Positions 1-8,814 of a stretch of 64,000 nt of DNA are shown one piece after another (position 1 is the first letter of the stretch; every line of letters starts with the position of its first letter). A program made the translations under genes and the position numbers. The stretch comes from Paraburkholderia sp. CNPSo 3274 (GTDB taxonomy: Bacteria; Pseudomonadota; Gammaproteobacteria; Burkholderiales; Burkholderiaceae): contig NZ_JAMBPR010000009.1 in assembly GCF_024206475.1 (NCBI RefSeq), forward strand, positions 100,620 through 164,619, read 5' to 3'. Under the pieces are notes generated by a model. That model was not told the origin of the DNA and did no database searches. It saw only the letters and a list, made by a program, of their open reading frames with translations.

Positions 1-1358
1 TTGCCCGAGAGCACGAACGGACGCAGGTCGATGTGGCGCGGCGCCACGCCCGTTTCGACCCACGTTGGGCAGGTGGAAAGGGAGAGCGTGGGCTGCGCAA
101 TGTACTTGTCCGGGTTCGCGACGAGCGCCGCGCGAAACGCCTCGATCTCGGCGCGCGTGGCGGCCGGACCGATCAGCATGCCGTAGCCGCCCGCCCCGTG
201 CGTTTCCTTCACGACCAGTTCCGGCAGATGGTCGAGCACGTAGTGCAGGTCGTCGGCCTTGCGGCACATCCACGTGGGCACGTTCTTGAGCAGCGGTTCC
301 TCGCCCAGATAAAAGCGCACCATGTCGGGCACGTAGGGGTAGATCGACTTGTCGTCGGCGACGCCCGTGCCCACGGCGTTGCACAGCGTCACGTTGCCCT
401 TGCGGTAGACGTTCATGAGGCCTGCGGCGCCGAGCGTCGAGTCGGAGCGGAAGACGAGAGGATCGAGAAAGTCGTCGTCCACGCGCCGGTAGATCACGTC
501 CACCCGCTGCGGGCCCTGCGTGGTGCGCATATAGAGGTGATCGTTCTCGACGAACAGGTCCTGGCCTTCCACGAGTTCGATGCCCATTTGCTGCGCGAGG
601 AACGCGTGCTCGAAGTAGGCCGAGTTGTACGTGCCTGGCGTGAGTAGCACGACCGTCGGGTTGTCGGCGCCGGACGGCGCGGCGGCGCGCAGCGTGTCGA
701 GCAGCAGGTCGGGGTAGTGCGCAACGGGCGCCACGCGATTGCGCACGAACAGATCGGGAAAGAGCCGCATCATCATCTTGCGGTTTTCCAGCATGTACGA
801 GACGCCGGAGGGCACACGCAGGTTGTCCTCGAGCACGTAGAACTCGCCCTCGCCGGCGCGCACGACATCGATGCCCGCGATATGCGCATAGATGCCGTGC
901 GCGACGTTCACGCCCTGCATCTCGGGGCGGTACTGCGCGTTGCGCAGGATCTGGTCGGCGGGTACGATGCCGCGCTTGACGATCTCCTGTTCGTGATAAA
1001 TGTCGTGGATGAAGCGGTTGAGCGCGTTCACGCGCTGGCGCAGGCCACGCTCGAGCGTGTTCCACTCCTGGCGCTGGAAGATGCGCGGGATCACGTCGAA
1101 GGGAATCGTGCGCTCGGTGCCCGCGCCCGTTACGTCCTTTTCGCCATAAACGGCGAAGGTGATGCCCACGCGCCGGAAGATGGCATCGGCTTCGGCGCGC
1201 TTCTTGAGCATCTGCTGCTCGCTCTGGCTGCGCATCCAGGCGAAGAATTCGCGGTAGTGGGCGCGCGGCTCGCCGGCCAGCGCGAACGCCGTGGCGGCCA
1301 GGCCCCGAACGGCGAACTCCCCGTACTCGAACATCTCATTGAAGAATGTTTGCGTCAT
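1..1358 (-). CDS. Circularly permuted ATP-grasp protein (DUF404/DUF407 type), 3' part cut by window edge
   Basis: The first 452 codons are visible and the gene runs off the left edge. The translation begins MTQTFFNEMFEYGEFAVRG and holds the family blocks DIYHEQEIVKRGIVPADQ, a SGVSYMLENR segment and, near residues 380-395, VKETHGAGGYGM, which matches the ATP-binding glycine loop of circularly permuted ATP-grasp enzymes. The family is usually about 470-480 aa, so only the last few dozen residues should be missing. In proteobacteria such genes normally sit with a DUF403 (alpha-E) gene and a transglutaminase-like gene, which would lie beyond the left edge. The peptide or amine substrate is unknown. 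The start is the ATG at 1358; no longer in-frame start looks better. Confidence 0.88.
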   Translation of the reverse strand, partial: MTQTFFNEMFEYGEFAVRGLAATAFALAGEPRAHYREFFAWMRSQSEQQMLKKRAEADAIFRRVGITFAVYGEKDVTGAGTERTIPFDVIPRIFQRQEWNTLERGLRQRVNALNRFIHDIYHEQEIVKRGIVPADQILRNAQYRPEMQGVNVAHGIYAHIAGIDVVRAGEGEFYVLEDNLRVPSGVSYMLENRKMMMRLFPDLFVRNRVAPVAHYPDLLLDTLRAAAPSGADNPTVVLLTPGTYNSAYFEHAFLAQQMGIELVEGQDLFVENDHLYMRTTQGPQRVDVIYRRVDDDFLDPLVFRSDSTLGAAGLMNVYRKGNVTLCNAVGTGVADDKSIYPYVPDMVRFYLGEEPLLKNVPTWMCRKADDLHYVLDHLPELVVKETHGAGGYGMLIGPAATRAEIEAFRAALVANPDKYIAQPTLSLSTCPTWVETGVAPRHIDLRPFVLSG

Positions 1359-1511
1359 GTCCGTTTTTCCGTTCGCTGCTTTTTTGCGCTCGCTTATTCG
1401 TGTTTCTTCGCGCTTCTTCATACTGTTCGGTAATCGGGCTGCATGGGGGCGACGCAACTTCCATGCCGATGCCTGCGGCAACGCGTGCTCAATGTTGGTG
1501 CGCGGTGACGC

Positions 1512-2171
1512 TCAGAACTCCATATCGAGTTCGTCGATGTCCTCGGTTTCCGCCTGGGCCGCCGCGATCCATTCGGCGACGTAAGGCTGTTTGAGCACGC
1601 GCATGCAATAGTCGCCGATGTCGGGGTCGATCGGTACGTCATAGGTGAGCAGGCGCGTAACGACGGGCGCGTACATCGCATCCGCCGCGCCAATCTCACC
1701 GAAGAGCCACGGGCCGCCATACTTCTGCAGACATTCGCGCCAGATAGTCACGATGCGCCCGATATCGTCCTGCGCGCGCGACCAGACGCGAAAGTTCGGA
1801 AAGTGCCCGCGCAGGTTCATCGGCAGTGCGGAGCGCAAAGCGCTGAAGCCCGAATGCATTTCCCCGCAGACCGAGCGGCAGTGCGCGCGAGCCGTGCGGT
1901 CCGCGGGCAACAGCTGCGCTTGCGGCTGGATCTCGTTGAGGTATTCGCAGATCGCGAGCGTGTCCCAGACCGTGATGCCGTCGTGGCGCAGGCAGGGAAC
2001 GAGAATGGAAGGCGAAAGCAGCAGCAGCTCGGCGCGCGTGGCCGCGTCGTCGAGCGGGACCGTCACCGTGTCGAATTCGAGTCCAGCGAGTCTGGCAAGC
2101 AGCCAGCCGCGCATGGACCACGACGAATAGTTCCGGCTGCTGATCGTCAGGGTCGTATTCGTCTGACTCAT
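1512..2171 (-). CDS. Glutathione S-transferase family protein
   Basis: A 219-aa cytosolic GST. The N-terminal thioredoxin-like domain (about residues 5-85) carries RNYSSWSMRGWLLARLAG, where the early Ser/Tyr region is expected to contact glutathione, then the cis-Pro stretch SILVPCLRHDG and the ICEYLNE segment. The C-terminal helical domain follows (GPWLFGEIGAADAMYAPV, the usual N-capping box region). The start MSQTNTTL was chosen because AGGAG lies 6 nt upstream; an upstream TTG-type extension has no such site. It is a single gene between the ATP-grasp gene (same strand) and the divergent PHB depolymerase. The substrate cannot be inferred; detoxification or conjugate metabolism is the usual family role. 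Confidence 0.88.
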   Translation of the reverse strand: MSQTNTTLTISSRNYSSWSMRGWLLARLAGLEFDTVTVPLDDAATRAELLLLSPSILVPCLRHDGITVWDTLAICEYLNEIQPQAQLLPADRTARAHCRSVCGEMHSGFSALRSALPMNLRGHFPNFRVWSRAQDDIGRIVTIWRECLQKYGGPWLFGEIGAADAMYAPVVTRLLTYDVPIDPDIGDYCMRVLKQPYVAEWIAAAQAETEDIDELDMEF

Positions 2172-2494
2172 GGAGAGCTCCTGAATGGTGAGGACATGAT
2201 GGCAAACAGTGCGACGATCAGGAAGCCGCATGCACCGAATGCGCGCATCGCTCCTTCATGCACCTCTCGCGCCAACTCGCCGCACTATATTGCGGCATGC
2301 AGGAGGGCAATGCCGCCGCTTGCCGCGAAGCGCCCGCGCCGTGCTGCCGTGGCGTGGCGCGAGGGGCGAGGCGCGCGTGCTCTCGCACGTATGGCGCGAC
2401 ATGCCGAAAAGGTGCAAGCACTGTGCCAATGAACGCTTCTGGCACACGTATTGCCTGCTTCGCTTCGCGTTCAAGACAATCGAGATCTCTGCCC
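2172..2494. other. Divergent intergenic region between GST and PHB depolymerase
   Basis: These 323 bases separate two divergent genes. The stretch is GC-rich, and the reading frame of the downstream depolymerase stays open through part of it without family similarity, so I treat it as non-coding. I see no confident -35/-10 pair, repeat or small gene. Confidence 0.5.
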
Positions 2495-3850
2495 ATGAAC
2501 CTGCTTGCCTATCTGGCCTACCAGTCGTTCGCGGACTTGACGAGGTTCGGGCGCACCACCGCGTCGTTCTCCCGCGCGGCGCTCGCGGCCTGGCCCGCGC
2601 TCGCGTCCGGCTTCGACGCGCGCTATCTCGATGCCTTGTGGGAGCAGATCGAGCTTGCCGGGCTCTCGCACGCGCGGCCGCCGTTTGAAATCGATGTTGT
2701 GGAGGTGGATGGCGTGCGCACGCCGGTGACCGAAGCCGTCGTCAAGCGCACGCCGTTCGCCTCGCTGCTCCACTTTCGCAAGGACGTCGCCACGCCGCAG
2801 CCGCGCGTGCTGCTCGTCGCGCCGATGTCGGGGCACTTCGCGACGCTGCTGCGCGGCACCGTACGCACCATGCTCGCCGATCACGACGTCTATATCACCG
2901 ACTGGCACAACCCGCGCGACGTGCCCTTGTCGGCGGGGCGCTTCGGCTTCGACGAATACGTCGAGCACGTCATGTCCTTCATTCGGCGCATTGGCCCCGA
3001 TGCGCATCTGGTGGCGATCTGCCAGCCAACGGTTGCGGCGCTCGCGGCCGTATCGTTGATGGCCGCCGACAACGACCCCGCGCAGCCTGCGAGCATGACG
3101 CTAATGGCGGGACCGATCGATTGCCGGGTGAATCCCACCAAGGTCAACGAACTCGCCAACAGCAAGCCGATCAAGTGGTTCGAGCGCAATCTCATCAGCG
3201 CGGTGCCAGGCGGCTTTCCCGGCGCGCAGCGTCGTGTGTATCCGGGCTTCGTGCAGCTCAGCGCATTCATGTCGATGAACCTGGAACGTCATCTCGCCTC
3301 GTTCGAGGAAATGCGCCACGAGCGGGCGAAAGGCGACCCCACGAGAGCCGATGCGCTCAGCGTGTTCTATCGCGAGTACTTTGCCACGTCCGATCTCACC
3401 GCAGAGTTCTACCTGGAAACGGTCAGCTCGGTGTTTCAAGAGTACGCACTGCCGTTAGGCAAGCTCAAGGTGGGCGAGCGCCTCGTTGAGCCGCACGCGA
3501 TCCGCCGCACCGCACTGCTTACGATCGAAGGCGAGAAGGACGATATCTGCGCGGTCGGCCAGACCGTTGCCGCGCATGACCTGTGCCGGGGGTTGCGCCC
3601 TTATATGAAGACGCATCATGTGCAGACGGGCGTGGGCCACTACGGCGTATTCAATGGCCGCCGCTGGGACACGCAGATTTATCCACTGGTGCGTTCGACC
3701 ATACACGACCACGAGCCGCGCGCGCGGCGCATCGCGGCGCCGGAGGCGGTAGGCGACGATCAGGTGACCCTGCGCGCGCTGCTCGATGCCGATGCGCATG
3801 CGGCAACGGCAATCAGCCGCGCCGCCGAAACGCAGCCAAACCAGGGCTAG
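2495..3850 (+). CDS. phaZ: Intracellular polyhydroxyalkanoate (PHB) depolymerase
   Basis: A 451-aa alpha/beta-fold enzyme of the intracellular PHB depolymerase family, which mobilises storage polymer granules in the cytoplasm. The lipase-box position reads AICQPTV (Cys about residue 176), the Cys-nucleophile variant known for PhaZ of Ralstonia. The acid residue is probably in GEKDDIC (about 349/350) and the histidine in GVGHYGVFNG (about 382). The start MNLLAYLAYQSF was chosen because the family begins this way; the in-frame sequence upstream is arginine-rich and not family-like, and the ribosome site is weak. The C-terminal 50 residues after the catalytic His are variable. It is monocistronic, facing the cupin gene tail to tail. 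Confidence 0.92.
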   Translation: MNLLAYLAYQSFADLTRFGRTTASFSRAALAAWPALASGFDARYLDALWEQIELAGLSHARPPFEIDVVEVDGVRTPVTEAVVKRTPFASLLHFRKDVATPQPRVLLVAPMSGHFATLLRGTVRTMLADHDVYITDWHNPRDVPLSAGRFGFDEYVEHVMSFIRRIGPDAHLVAICQPTVAALAAVSLMAADNDPAQPASMTLMAGPIDCRVNPTKVNELANSKPIKWFERNLISAVPGGFPGAQRRVYPGFVQLSAFMSMNLERHLASFEEMRHERAKGDPTRADALSVFYREYFATSDLTAEFYLETVSSVFQEYALPLGKLKVGERLVEPHAIRRTALLTIEGEKDDICAVGQTVAAHDLCRGLRPYMKTHHVQTGVGHYGVFNGRRWDTQIYPLVRSTIHDHEPRARRIAAPEAVGDDQVTLRALLDADAHAATAISRAAETQPNQG

Positions 3851-3854
3851 CGCG

Positions 3855-4292
3855 TTAGATTGCGGGGCTCGCCTGCCAGGGCGTCGGCGTGGGCACGGCG
3901 CAGGGCGCTTCCACGTCGATCGACTTGAAGTCGGCGGGGCTCACGATTTCGAGGTACTCCATGTCGGGCGAGTAATCGAAGAGGTAATGGGCGATGCCCG
4001 GCGCCTGATGCACGCAGTCGCCCGCTTCGACGAGGGTTTCCTTGTCGCCGTACATGAAGCGCGCCCAGCCCTTGAGCATGATGACGATATGAAAATCTGC
4101 CTCATGCCGGTGCCAGCCCGTGCCCAATTCCGGCGCGAGATTTGCCCTGACGAGTTGCGCGACCACCTTGCCATGCGTGGCTTTGGCGATTCCCAGGTCG
4201 CGATAGACAAAGAAGTCGCGCAGCCCGCCGCCCGTGAATGACGTGTCCTGCGGCTTGACGTGCGAAAAGTCCGTGGCGAGTGCGGTTTGCAT
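3855..4292 (-). CDS. Cupin domain-containing protein
   Basis: A 145-aa single-domain cupin. The metal-binding motif is visible as WHRHEADFH (His-x-His plus a later His), followed by the second cupin motif GDCVHQAPGIAHY. Such small cupins are dioxygenase-, isomerase- or sensor-like, and nothing here fixes a substrate. I chose MQTALATDF as the start because GGGAGA lies about 7 nt upstream. A longer version from a GTG/ATG near 4424 stays open but has no ribosome site. It ends 4 bp from the depolymerase stop and starts about 250 bp from the divergent BMP gene. Confidence 0.8.
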   Translation of the reverse strand: MQTALATDFSHVKPQDTSFTGGGLRDFFVYRDLGIAKATHGKVVAQLVRANLAPELGTGWHRHEADFHIVIMLKGWARFMYGDKETLVEAGDCVHQAPGIAHYLFDYSPDMEYLEIVSPADFKSIDVEAPCAVPTPTPWQASPAI

Positions 4293-4540
4293 GACAGGTC
4301 TCCCGAGCGCAAAGGTTGAAGGGGCAACGGGTTCGGCAAGCACGACGCGTTCCAGCGCGAAGTCGTCGACGTTCGCGTGCTTCCATGACGCATTGAGAGT
4401 TATATCAATTCCGTTATTCATCACATAATGAATCGAAATTTCGACCTTATTTTTGACTTACCACTATCTTCGCTAACGTGACGTTAATCGGCGGGAAACT
4501 GCCGTGTCGCGTCCTTCCCATTCCCTGTTTCGGAGACCTC

Positions 4541-5653
4541 ATGGCAACAAGATTCGCTTGCGCGGCGGTGCGCTCACTGCGCCTCGTGACTACGCTTTTC
4601 GCCACGCTTGGCGCTTATGTAGCGTTGAGCCCCACTGCCACCGCTGCGGCCCCGATGGGCGTCGCGTTCGTCTACCTCGGCAACCCCGGCGACGCAGGCT
4701 GGACCTACGCGCACGAACAGGGCGTGAAGGCGATCGAAGCGAAATTCGGTGACAGGATCAAGGTCACGCGCGTGGAGAACGTGCCCGAATCCGCCGACTC
4801 GGAGCGCGTGTTTCGCGACCTCGCGAGCAAGGGTAACAAGATTATCGTGGGCTCGAGCTTCGGGTTTCAGGATTTCGAACTGAAGACCGCAAAGGATTAT
4901 CCCGACGTCGTATTCGAGCATGCGACGGGATACAAGAAGGCCGCGAACTTCGCGACCTACGACGTGCGCACGTATCAGAGCGCGTATCTGGCCGGGCTCG
5001 TTGGCGGCTATACGACGAAGACGAATACGCTCGGCTTCGTCGCCTCGGTGCCGGTGCCCGAAGTGGTGCGCAACATCAACGCCTTCACAATGGGCGCGCG
5101 TTCGGTCAATCCGAATGCGAAGGTCAAGGTTATCTGGATCAATAGCTGGTTCGATCCGGGCAAGGAGAAACAGGCGGCCGAAACGCTGATCGGCCAGGGC
5201 GCGGACGTGCTGATTCAGAACACCGATTCGACGGCGACGATGCAGACGGCCGAACAGAAGAAAGTGCATGCTTTCGGTTGGGACTCCGATATGAAGAAGT
5301 TCGGCCCGAATGCTCAACTGGGCGCATGCGTGAGCTACTGGGATGTCTATTACTCTCACCTGATCGAACAGGTGCAAGCCGGCACGTGGACCAACACGCC
5401 GACGTGGTGGGGCCTCAAGGAAAAGGCCATCGACCTCGCCGACATCAACACCGCAACCGTCTCGCCCGCCGCGCAAAAGGCGCTCGCGCAAAAGCGCGAC
5501 GACATCATCGCCGGAAAATTCGATCCGTTCGCGGGGCCGATCAAGGATCAGAGCGGCACGATCAAGGTGGCAGCGGGCACGTCGCTGCCCGACGCCGAGT
5601 TGCTGCGGCTGAACTGGTTCGTGCAGGGCGTAGACGGTGCGTTGCCGAAGTGA
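4541..5653 (+). CDS. BMP family ABC transporter substrate-binding protein
   Basis: A 370-aa periplasmic binding protein of the basic membrane protein (BMP/Med/PnrA) family, which binds purine nucleosides or related compounds for ABC import. A Sec signal peptide is visible (RLVTTLFATLGAYVAL...TATAA). Family blocks are VAFVYLGNPGDAGWTY, the SSFGFQDF segment and TDSTATMQTAEQ near the hinge. The start was set at the ATG preceded by GGAG 6 nt away; an in-frame ATG 63 bp upstream lacks a ribosome site. The permease and ATPase genes are not adjacent. A deaminase with a strong Shine-Dalgarno starts 26 bp downstream, which supports purine-type uptake followed by deamination. Confidence 0.9.
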   Translation: MATRFACAAVRSLRLVTTLFATLGAYVALSPTATAAAPMGVAFVYLGNPGDAGWTYAHEQGVKAIEAKFGDRIKVTRVENVPESADSERVFRDLASKGNKIIVGSSFGFQDFELKTAKDYPDVVFEHATGYKKAANFATYDVRTYQSAYLAGLVGGYTTKTNTLGFVASVPVPEVVRNINAFTMGARSVNPNAKVKVIWINSWFDPGKEKQAAETLIGQGADVLIQNTDSTATMQTAEQKKVHAFGWDSDMKKFGPNAQLGACVSYWDVYYSHLIEQVQAGTWTNTPTWWGLKEKAIDLADINTATVSPAAQKALAQKRDDIIAGKFDPFAGPIKDQSGTIKVAAGTSLPDAELLRLNWFVQGVDGALPK

Positions 5654-5679
5654 AACCGCCAACAAGGAGGAGGCTCGCT

Positions 5680-6216
5680 TTGAGCCTGACCATTTCCCCA
5701 CAACAGAACGCTTCTGAATTCCCGGAGCAAGGGCTCGCGCCGACGCGCGATCAGATCGTCCGCCATTTGCGGCAGGCAAGCGTGATCGCGGAACGCGCGA
5801 CGCAGTTGGGCCATCACCCGTTTGGCGCCATTCTCGTCGGGCCCGATCAGGAATCGGTTCTCATCGAACAAGGCAATGTCGATACCGTCAATCATGCGGA
5901 AGCCGTGCTCGCGCGCATCGCCGCGCTCAACTTTACGCCGCAATACTTGTGGAGTTGCACGCTGTATACGACGGTCGAGCCGTGCTGCATGTGCGCGGGC
6001 ACGGCCTACTGGGCGAACATTGGGCGCGTGGTGTTCGGCATGACGGAAGAGCGGCTGCTGCAGGCCACGGGCAATCACGCGGAGAATCCGGCGATGAGTG
6101 TGTCGTCGCGCTATGTTTTCGATCATTGCCAGAAGCGCGTTGACCTGATCGGGCCCGTAGCCGAGGTCGAGGAAGAAGTGATGCAGGTGCAGCGCAATTT
6201 TTGGGGACACACTTGA
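5680..6216 (+). CDS. Nucleoside / guanine-type deaminase (CMP/dCMP deaminase fold)
   Basis: A 178-aa zinc-dependent deaminase. The zinc site and catalytic Glu are visible as NHAEAV and PCCMCAG (HAE plus PCxxC). The segment HPFGAILV is the usual first strand. Guanine deaminase and tRNA adenosine deaminase share this fold; the stand-alone context beside a BMP binding protein favours a purine base or nucleoside substrate. The start is TTG, chosen because AAGGAGGAG lies about 8 nt upstream and the family-like sequence begins right after it. It is probably co-transcribed with the BMP gene. Confidence 0.85.
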   Translation: MSLTISPQQNASEFPEQGLAPTRDQIVRHLRQASVIAERATQLGHHPFGAILVGPDQESVLIEQGNVDTVNHAEAVLARIAALNFTPQYLWSCTLYTTVEPCCMCAGTAYWANIGRVVFGMTEERLLQATGNHAENPAMSVSSRYVFDHCQKRVDLIGPVAEVEEEVMQVQRNFWGHT

Positions 6217-6311
6217 GCAGTGACTTCATGCCGTAATCACGCGAAATCGCTCTGTAAGTCGGCTGACCTATGCTTAACGCACCGGCGTACCTTTGAACAG
6301 GAGAAACGCAA

Positions 6312-6431
6312 ATGAAAGCTCGGCGCATCTTTGCAGCCCTTTTGGCTGTATCGCTTGTCCTGGCGCTGCCAGCCACCGCGAGTTACGCATGCGACGGTAC
6401 GGGTTATAACCAGCCAGGCTCTGGAAAATGA
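6312..6431 (+). CDS. Small secreted peptide, 39 aa
   Basis: An open reading frame of 39 codons, with AGGAG 9-10 nt upstream, encodes MKARRIFAALLAVSLVLAL, then PATASYACDGTGYNQPGSGK. It has a textbook n-region (KARR), a hydrophobic core and an A-x-A-like cleavage site (ASYA), leaving a mature peptide of about 13 residues with one Cys. There is no clear lipobox. I do not recognise the family. A hairpin begins at its stop codon. It is an isolated unit between the deaminase and the ParA gene. Similar tiny exported peptides are common and mostly uncharacterised in Burkholderiales. Confidence 0.6.
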   Translation: MKARRIFAALLAVSLVLALPATASYACDGTGYNQPGSGK

Positions 6432-6454
6432 AACGGTTAGATAACTAGCCGTTT
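6431..6454 (+). terminator. Hairpin directly after the small secreted peptide
   Basis: The arms AAACGGTTAG and CTAGCCGTTT form a 10-bp stem (one G-T pair) around an ATAA loop, starting on the last base of the stop codon. No long U-tract follows, so it may be a weak terminator or an mRNA-stabilising hairpin. Confidence 0.5.
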
Positions 6455-6555
6455 GCCTGGAAAACCGCCACCAAATATCTTTTTTGCACCGCCGCATCGG
6501 GTATGCTGATCCCCATCCATCTCATTGAATGAGAGAGAAACAGGGGAGCGAAGAC

Positions 6556-7323
6556 ATGCGGCGTGTGGTGTTCAATCAGAAGGGTGGCGTAGGCAAGTCA
6601 ACGATCGTTTGTAATCTCGCTGCGATTAGCGCGAATGAGGGCCAGCGTACGCTCGTTATCGACCTCGACGCGCAGGCAAATTCGAGCCAGTACCTTCTCG
6701 GCGCGGCTTCCACCGACGCGAAGCCCAACGTCGCCGACTTCTTCGAAACCGCGCTGACGTTCAGCTTCCGGCCGATCGACGTCACGTCGTTCATTCATTC
6801 GACACCCTTTGAAAATCTGGACGTGATGCCCGCGCATCCCGATCTTGACACGCTGCATGGGAAGCTCGAGTCGCGCTACAAGATCTACAAGTTGCGCGAC
6901 GCGCTCAAAGAACTCGACATGTACGATGCGATCTACATCGACACGCCGCCTGCGCTGAACTTCTACACGCGCTCCGCGCTGATCGCGGTTGAGCGCTGCC
7001 TCATTCCATTCGACTGCGACGACTTCTCGCGCCGCGCACTCTATACGCTGCTCGAGAACGTCAAGGAAATTCAGCAGGACCACAACGCCGGGCTCACGGT
7101 CGAAGGCATCGTCATCAACCAGTTCCAGCCACGCGCGAGCCTGCCGCAGAAACTTGTCGACGAACTCGTCGATGAAGGATTGCCGGTGCTGTCGTCGCGG
7201 CTGTCGTCGTCGGTGAAGATTCGCGAATCGCATCAGCAGGCCAAACCCGTCGTGCACCTCGACCCGACGCACAAACTCACGCGCGAATTTGTCGCGCTAC
7301 ATCAGGAGTTGAGCGGGGCTTGA
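6556..7323 (+). CDS. ParA family ATPase (orphan)
   Basis: A 255-aa MinD/ParA-type ATPase. The deviant Walker A KGGVGKST is at residues 9-16, with LVIDLDAQANSS (switch I / A') and YIDTPPALN (Walker B). GGGAGCG precedes the ATG at 6556. Family members move DNA, protein clusters or chemoreceptors by forming gradients on the nucleoid. No parB gene or parS-like repeat is visible next to it, so it is unlikely to be the chromosome partition ParA. The next gene, about 100 bp downstream on the same strand, encodes an unrecognised 451-aa protein that could be its cargo or partner. Length and motifs are intact. Confidence 0.88.
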   Translation: MRRVVFNQKGGVGKSTIVCNLAAISANEGQRTLVIDLDAQANSSQYLLGAASTDAKPNVADFFETALTFSFRPIDVTSFIHSTPFENLDVMPAHPDLDTLHGKLESRYKIYKLRDALKELDMYDAIYIDTPPALNFYTRSALIAVERCLIPFDCDDFSRRALYTLLENVKEIQQDHNAGLTVEGIVINQFQPRASLPQKLVDELVDEGLPVLSSRLSSSVKIRESHQQAKPVVHLDPTHKLTREFVALHQELSGA

Positions 7324-7424
7324 AGGGCAACACCGGACATCACTGGTTTACGCCCTCGGCGGAGTGTGCAAGTATCGCTCGCAGCGAGTAGCACCGATAC
7401 TCTTGCTCCCTTGTGAGGTGCAGA

Positions 7425-8780
7425 ATGGACTGGAGGTTCTGGAAGACAGAGAAGCGCCAGGAAGAGGCGCGCAACTGGCCTGCCGATACGCATGAATCGA
7501 TACGCCAACTCCTGGGCATGTATCAGGGCGTTGGCACACCGCCGTTCACGAACTGGGCCGCGCCTGGCATCGCGTTCACACCCGAAGTCGAAGCGATCGC
7601 CCAAAATGGGGTCAAGGGCTATCAGCTTGCCCTCTGGTTCTGGCTGTTTGCCGAGAAGCACGGCACGATCGCGGCGAGAATGGCGCGCGAAACGTTCTGC
7701 CTGCTAGCCGATGCGGCGCAGCCGTCGTCGGGAGACGCGATCGATGCGCTCCTCGATCAGGAAAACCGCCTGGCCCACGTTGTTGAAGCTATCTCCGCCG
7801 AACAGCGCGCGTTCAGACTGGAAAGCCTGAGCGTCGAACTGCCGATGGAATTCTTTCTGGCCACCGGCACCCTCAGGCTCCGGCCCGACTCGCCTTATGC
7901 GGGGGATGTGACCACCTCCCTGCAAGGCAACGACTACAAGCTGGCGGACTGCTTTCGCCACGCCACTGACGAAGCGCTGTCCGTTTTCCGGCCGATGATC
8001 CAGGCGGTCGAGTTCGACGCGAAATCGTTGCCCAACTGGAAATGGAGCGCCCGGCCGGGTGCGGCTGAGCGGCATCTGCAGCGGCGCTACAGCAATCCAC
8101 TCTTTCCGCTGCACCGGCAGATGGTGACGGCTCACGACGTGCATGAGGCCCGTCTTGCCGACAACCAGGCGCTGCAGGATGTTCGCAACGAACTCAATGC
8201 AGTGCGCCGCGCATTCTTCGAAAAGCCGGAACTGCCGTTGAACTGGCTGGCGTACCTCGAAAGCTACCGGGACGAGGTGGACAGGCTCGACGAACGCCGC
8301 CTCGTAGCGGGTGGGCAGAACGCTGCGCTCGGCGAAGCCATAGCGGCGCTGCGTGCCGACATTCTGGCGCCGTGGCGCGCCGAGATTCAGAAGAATCGCC
8401 ACAGCCTCGCCACGCTCGAGCAGGACGAAGCGCGCAGGGCCGAACGGCGCGCGCTGCTGTACGGCTGCGACTGGACCGCGCAACTGCTGAGTCACGGCTC
8501 GTTGATCCCCCCGGACGAAGTCGTTCCCGCTCTGCTGAGCGAATCTCCACCGGAGTTGGAGAGGGCGGTGACAGGTCTGCAGTCGGAGTCGCGCCTGCAT
8601 GAGACGCTGGCTCACTGCAGGGCCGTTGCGCATCGGCTCGTGAATGAGCTTCGCGCGGCAGGTCACACCTTTCCCGATATGACCGACAAGTTGCGTATTC
8701 TGGACGGCTCGTTCGACGCCCCCCTGAACGGCCCGCAGGACCGGCCGCTCGACGGCACGCCGGGACAGGTGCCGGCCTGA
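7425..8780 (+). CDS. Hypothetical protein, 451 aa, downstream of ParA
   Basis: I do not recognise this protein. It begins MDWRFWKTEKRQEEARNW after GAGGTG, has no signal peptide and no clear transmembrane span (an aromatic stretch LALWFWLFAEK near residue 75 is short and ends in charge). The middle and C-terminal parts (about 235-400) are rich in Glu, Arg, Leu and Ala with long predicted helices, possibly coiled coil (DEVDRLDERRLV, EQDEARRAERRALL). The C-terminus is Pro/Gly/Asp-rich and probably disordered. It lies on the same strand as the orphan ParA with about 100 bp between them. Confidence 0.65.
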   Translation: MDWRFWKTEKRQEEARNWPADTHESIRQLLGMYQGVGTPPFTNWAAPGIAFTPEVEAIAQNGVKGYQLALWFWLFAEKHGTIAARMARETFCLLADAAQPSSGDAIDALLDQENRLAHVVEAISAEQRAFRLESLSVELPMEFFLATGTLRLRPDSPYAGDVTTSLQGNDYKLADCFRHATDEALSVFRPMIQAVEFDAKSLPNWKWSARPGAAERHLQRRYSNPLFPLHRQMVTAHDVHEARLADNQALQDVRNELNAVRRAFFEKPELPLNWLAYLESYRDEVDRLDERRLVAGGQNAALGEAIAALRADILAPWRAEIQKNRHSLATLEQDEARRAERRALLYGCDWTAQLLSHGSLIPPDEVVPALLSESPPELERAVTGLQSESRLHETLAHCRAVAHRLVNELRAAGHTFPDMTDKLRILDGSFDAPLNGPQDRPLDGTPGQVPA

Positions 8781-8814
8781 AGTTCGAAGCGGGCACCCGG
8801 TTGAACCACTAACG

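Noticed and set aside
4453..4479. TTGACT and a weak -10 upstream of the BMP gene
   Set aside because: The spacing is only 15 bases and the -10 (TAACGT) is poor; not listed as a promoter.
4574..5779. 401-codon open frame on the minus strand opposite the BMP binding protein
   Set aside because: Shadow of the binding protein gene; no ribosome site and no domain.
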